Below, piece by piece: positions 61,944 through 64,000 of a stretch of DNA of 64,000 nt. Location: positions 62,001-126,000 of the forward strand of contig NZ_JRHC01000006.1 in NCBI RefSeq assembly GCF_000949475.1, in the 5' to 3' direction. Within the stretch, counting starts at the first letter, position 1, and each line of letters begins with the position of its first letter. The notes beneath the pieces were generated by a model. It searched no databases. It worked only from the letters and a program-made list of their open reading frames with translations, and was not told where the DNA came from. A program made the position numbers and the translations under genes. Source of the stretch: Draconibacterium sediminis (lineage in GTDB: Bacteria > Bacteroidota > Bacteroidia > Bacteroidales > Prolixibacteraceae).

Positions 61944-62321
61944 TTAGTTTTCCAGCCAATTCATTCCTGCTTCCCTGGTACAAAAAACTTCAAACTCAAC
62001 ATTATCAATTGTTTTCAATTCCATTAAGAAGATTAGGGCAAAAGAGGTTTCACGAGGAGAATTTACAATGTCGGCGATTTTTATCGTACATGATTTTTTG
62101 AAAAGCTCATTGAATGCATTAATAAGTGTCACTTGCTCATTAATCTCATAATTAGCATAAAAAAAACGCAGATCAAGTAAAACCCTTATTATAGTTGAGT
62201 TCTTGGCATATTCAGCCAAAATCTCTACCATTTCCAACAGATCAGAAATTCTTAAATCATCTCTTGCTTCATAAATTAACAGATCTTCCTGATTGAAATA
62301 TTTATACTCAAACTTATTCAT
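61944..62321 (-). CDS. Small protein with STAS/SpoIIAA-like features
   Basis: About 125 residues from the ATG at 62321 (MNKFEYKYFNQED); the frame is open to 62372 but the first 17 residues look unlike a protein N-terminus. ITYE-type strand LLIYEARDDLRISDLLEMVEIL, RVLLDLRFF and KIADIVNSPRETSFALIFLMEL suggest the SpoIIAA-like fold seen in many Bacteroidota small proteins. No ligand site is apparent; function is unknown. It lies between the radical-SAM-like gene and the NUP gene. Confidence 0.5.
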   Translation of the reverse strand: MNKFEYKYFNQEDLLIYEARDDLRISDLLEMVEILAEYAKNSTIIRVLLDLRFFYANYEINEQVTLINAFNELFKKSCTIKIADIVNSPRETSFALIFLMELKTIDNVEFEVFCTREAGMNWLEN

Positions 62322-62396
62322 TGTAATTATTTCTGAGCTAGCAAATCTTTGCTTGGTTCTAATTTTGTTCAAAGGTCATTATCATATTTTAGGAAA

Positions 62397-62420
62397 GAAT
62401 CACCCTTCGGGGTGATTCTT
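62397..62420. terminator. Hairpin terminator after the NUP gene
   Basis: GAATCACCC-TTCG-GGGTGATTC is a perfect 9-bp stem with a TTCG-type tetraloop, with short T-tracts on both sides. A third GGGTGATTC copy follows at 62423-62431. On the minus strand it lies 60 bp past the NUP gene stop. Confidence 0.65.
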
Positions 62421-62479
62421 TAGGGTGATTCAAAAGCTTTAAAGCCTACCCAAGAGAAGATTCGTCTCCCAAAAAGCGT

Positions 62480-63523
62480 TTACTCCTCATTCCATTCTGC
62501 CCAATTATTCACTATTTCATGGGCAACAAACCCGCCTACCCGGTATGCATTTTCAACGGCAATTGGAAATCCAACCCATGTATCATTAATACAATCGCTT
62601 GCATTTTCACCCGGGTATTGTTGATCAAAATCACTCGCAGTTCGAAGTGCCATCACCCTGTCAAAAGAAATAAGATTAGTCTCTGAAAGTCTTTTTAGTG
62701 CTGTAACAATACCACTGTCTTCCATGTTGGTTACATAGTATGTTCCCTGTCCATTAGTCCATTTCTTAACCCACCAATCTGCCCACTCGCTATAAACTTT
62801 CCCATAGAAAAAAGTATTGCCGGCAACATTATCTCCAATTGTAACAAAAGGCTCTCTTCGTGCAGCAGAATTAGCTGGAAACCTGTTTCTGATTTCTTGA
62901 GCCTCCTGAATATCAAATAATTCAACGTTTTTTGTTATTTCATATGCTTTTTTCACCAGTGATGAATTTAACTGGGTAACTTCTGTTCCGATAGTCCAGC
63001 CATTTTCACACCAAACCTCTTTACAGCCAAGTCGGAATCTGGAAAAATCCCAATTATCAGGCAATTCTTTGGCATCAATAACATGACACAAATCAGCATC
63101 CAAAATCCATTCCGACCATACAGCTGAACCAAGTGTGCAAACTTGGGGTGAAGTGCCGGCAATACCGGCTACAATGAAATAGGTATTTGAAAGATCCAGT
63201 TTAGGATTTAATCCCAATGCCATAACAGACGCGGTAGCATTAGCCAATCCACCTCCGGTAATTATTAAACCTTCTCCATTATCGTTATAATACAAAGGAG
63301 AATAAGCTCCCGGTATTTCCATCTCATTTACAAGGCTGTCTCTCTGATACCAAAGTTGGGCTTCTCCTATACCATCATCAGTAAGATCTCCCATTTCCAT
63401 CATGGTAATTATTATGACTTTAAAAGAAGTCCTTTGGGCACTAGCTGTATTAAAATGAATTAGAGATAAGATGGTAAAAATGATCACAAATCTTTTGTAA
63501 GTTATGTAGTCAAACATATCCAT
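62480..63523 (-). CDS. Purine nucleoside permease (NUP) family protein
   Basis: A 347-residue protein with N-terminal signal/anchor (FVIIFTILSLIHFNTASAQ). FKVIIITMMEMGDLTDDGIGEAQLWY, GLIITGGGLANATASVMALG, FIVAGIAGTSP and YYVTNMEDSGIVTALKRL follow the NUP family (pfam06516), related to nucleoside phosphorylases. The fold suggests a periplasmic nucleoside-binding or -cleaving protein, not a membrane channel. It follows a partly visible gene by 27 bp. Two closely spaced ATGs (63523, 63517) are possible. Confidence 0.85.
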   Translation of the reverse strand: MDMFDYITYKRFVIIFTILSLIHFNTASAQRTSFKVIIITMMEMGDLTDDGIGEAQLWYQRDSLVNEMEIPGAYSPLYYNDNGEGLIITGGGLANATASVMALGLNPKLDLSNTYFIVAGIAGTSPQVCTLGSAVWSEWILDADLCHVIDAKELPDNWDFSRFRLGCKEVWCENGWTIGTEVTQLNSSLVKKAYEITKNVELFDIQEAQEIRNRFPANSAARREPFVTIGDNVAGNTFFYGKVYSEWADWWVKKWTNGQGTYYVTNMEDSGIVTALKRLSETNLISFDRVMALRTASDFDQQYPGENASDCINDTWVGFPIAVENAYRVGGFVAHEIVNNWAEWNEE

Positions 63524-63550
63524 ATTGCTATTATTTATATTCGAAGGTCA

Positions 63551-64000
63551 TCACCAACTTGCACCTTTAAAGTAATTAGGATCAAAGATTTTGGCTTTCA
63601 ACTTTTGAGGGAAAGCAATATCGAAGTATTCTTCTTTCATTATGGGATTTCCATTTTTAAAAAATACCACCTCTGTTGCTATGTATTTACCATTTATCAT
63701 TCTGTAATTATCAAAAATGGCTTCATCATATCGACCATGATTGTTATTTATCATTTTTATAAAAACAAGCCTTTCTTTATCGACATAAAACCTTGGGCTA
63801 TCATCATTATCATCAGACGCACCTACACAGTACACTGATTTCCCATTTAACGAAGTTTCATACAACCGGGAAATATCATAACCTTTTTTCGTGAGCTTAT
63901 CAATGGTAAGTTTAACTGGTTGTACATACACATCGAAACCCAGTACCATTAGATCATGAATATCCTCTATTTTATTCTGAACCTGATTATTATTTATGAT
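63551..64000 (-). CDS. Protein of unknown function, 5' end outside the window
   Basis: The frame is open from base 64000 to the stop at 63551, about 149 codons; the first ATG inside is at 63949, but an upstream coding sequence (NQVQNKIEDIHDLM) continues to the edge. SVYCVGASDDNDDSPRFYVDKERLVFIKMI and YIATEVVFFKNGNPIMKEEYFDIAF resemble outer-membrane lipoprotein-sorting-like beta proteins. The product was exported in the usual case, but the N-terminus is missing here. It is upstream of the NUP gene, likely in one operon. Confidence 0.6.
   Translation of the reverse strand: MINNNQVQNKIEDIHDLMVLGFDVYVQPVKLTIDKLTKKGYDISRLYETSLNGKSVYCVGASDDNDDSPRFYVDKERLVFIKMINNNHGRYDEAIFDNYRMINGKYIATEVVFFKNGNPIMKEEYFDIAFPQKLKAKIFDPNYFKGASW

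Overview
The window reads as chromosome of a Bacteroidota bacterium, most likely a marine/sediment member of the Marinilabiliales (Prolixibacteraceae-like; the family is inference). Direct signs are a SusC/SusD pair with a hybrid two-component regulator, Bacteroidota-type promoters (TTG, 19-20 nt, TAnnTTTG), weak Shine-Dalgarno sequences, many lipoproteins with a short lipobox, and a mobilizable element of the Bacteroides type with an rteC remnant.

Layout. 1-13.4 kb: an arabinan-type polysaccharide utilization locus, all on the minus strand: a GPH-family sugar symporter and a cytosolic GH43, an HTCS regulator, then SusC-SusD and two exported GH43 enzymes (the last cut by the window edge). Two 21-bp-spaced GTGGAC direct repeats, one before susC and one before the symporter, look like the regulator's operators. 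13.6-22.7 kb: housekeeping genes (tRNA-Pro, TrmO, PBP1A-type PBP, DUF456, CPBP protease, GtrA, ArfB, a geranylgeranyl-reductase-like flavoprotein, an unknown protein, a Crp/Fnr regulator). 23.1-24.7 kb: a four-gene redox operon (NifX/NafY-like, odd thioredoxin-like, OsmC, membrane-anchored thioredoxin) behind a terminator-like hairpin. 25.1-30.8 kb: a retropepsin-like/RimK fusion and a glycine-betaine ABC operon led by an outer-membrane channel gene. 31.5-46.8 kb: a serine hydrolase, TPR protein, gyrA, clpC, SpoIIE-type phosphatase, PfkB kinase, fabG, sirtuin, DUF4422 protein and mnmE.

47.0-53.7 kb is an AT-richer integrative mobilizable element: a four-HTH zinc-finger protein, tyrosine recombinase, excisionase-like HTH, DUF6371-like zinc-finger protein, an oriT-like hairpin, MobC, relaxase and two membrane proteins. 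It has no conjugation apparatus. It runs into a long imperfect inverted repeat, a truncated HTH gene and a broken rteC, which look like the remains of a second element. 54.7-64 kb holds exported and accessory functions: M1-like peptidase, an M23 fragment, a tiny membrane peptide, outer-membrane protein, prolyl-aminopeptidase-like lipoprotein, membrane AraC regulator, thioesterase, SDR, a radical-SAM-family protein without its iron-sulfur cysteines, a nucleoside permease family protein and a 5'-truncated gene at the edge.

Most notable: the paired HTCS operators, the cysteine-less radical SAM homologue, the redox operon with its leader hairpin, and the inverted-repeat junction at the end of the mobile element.
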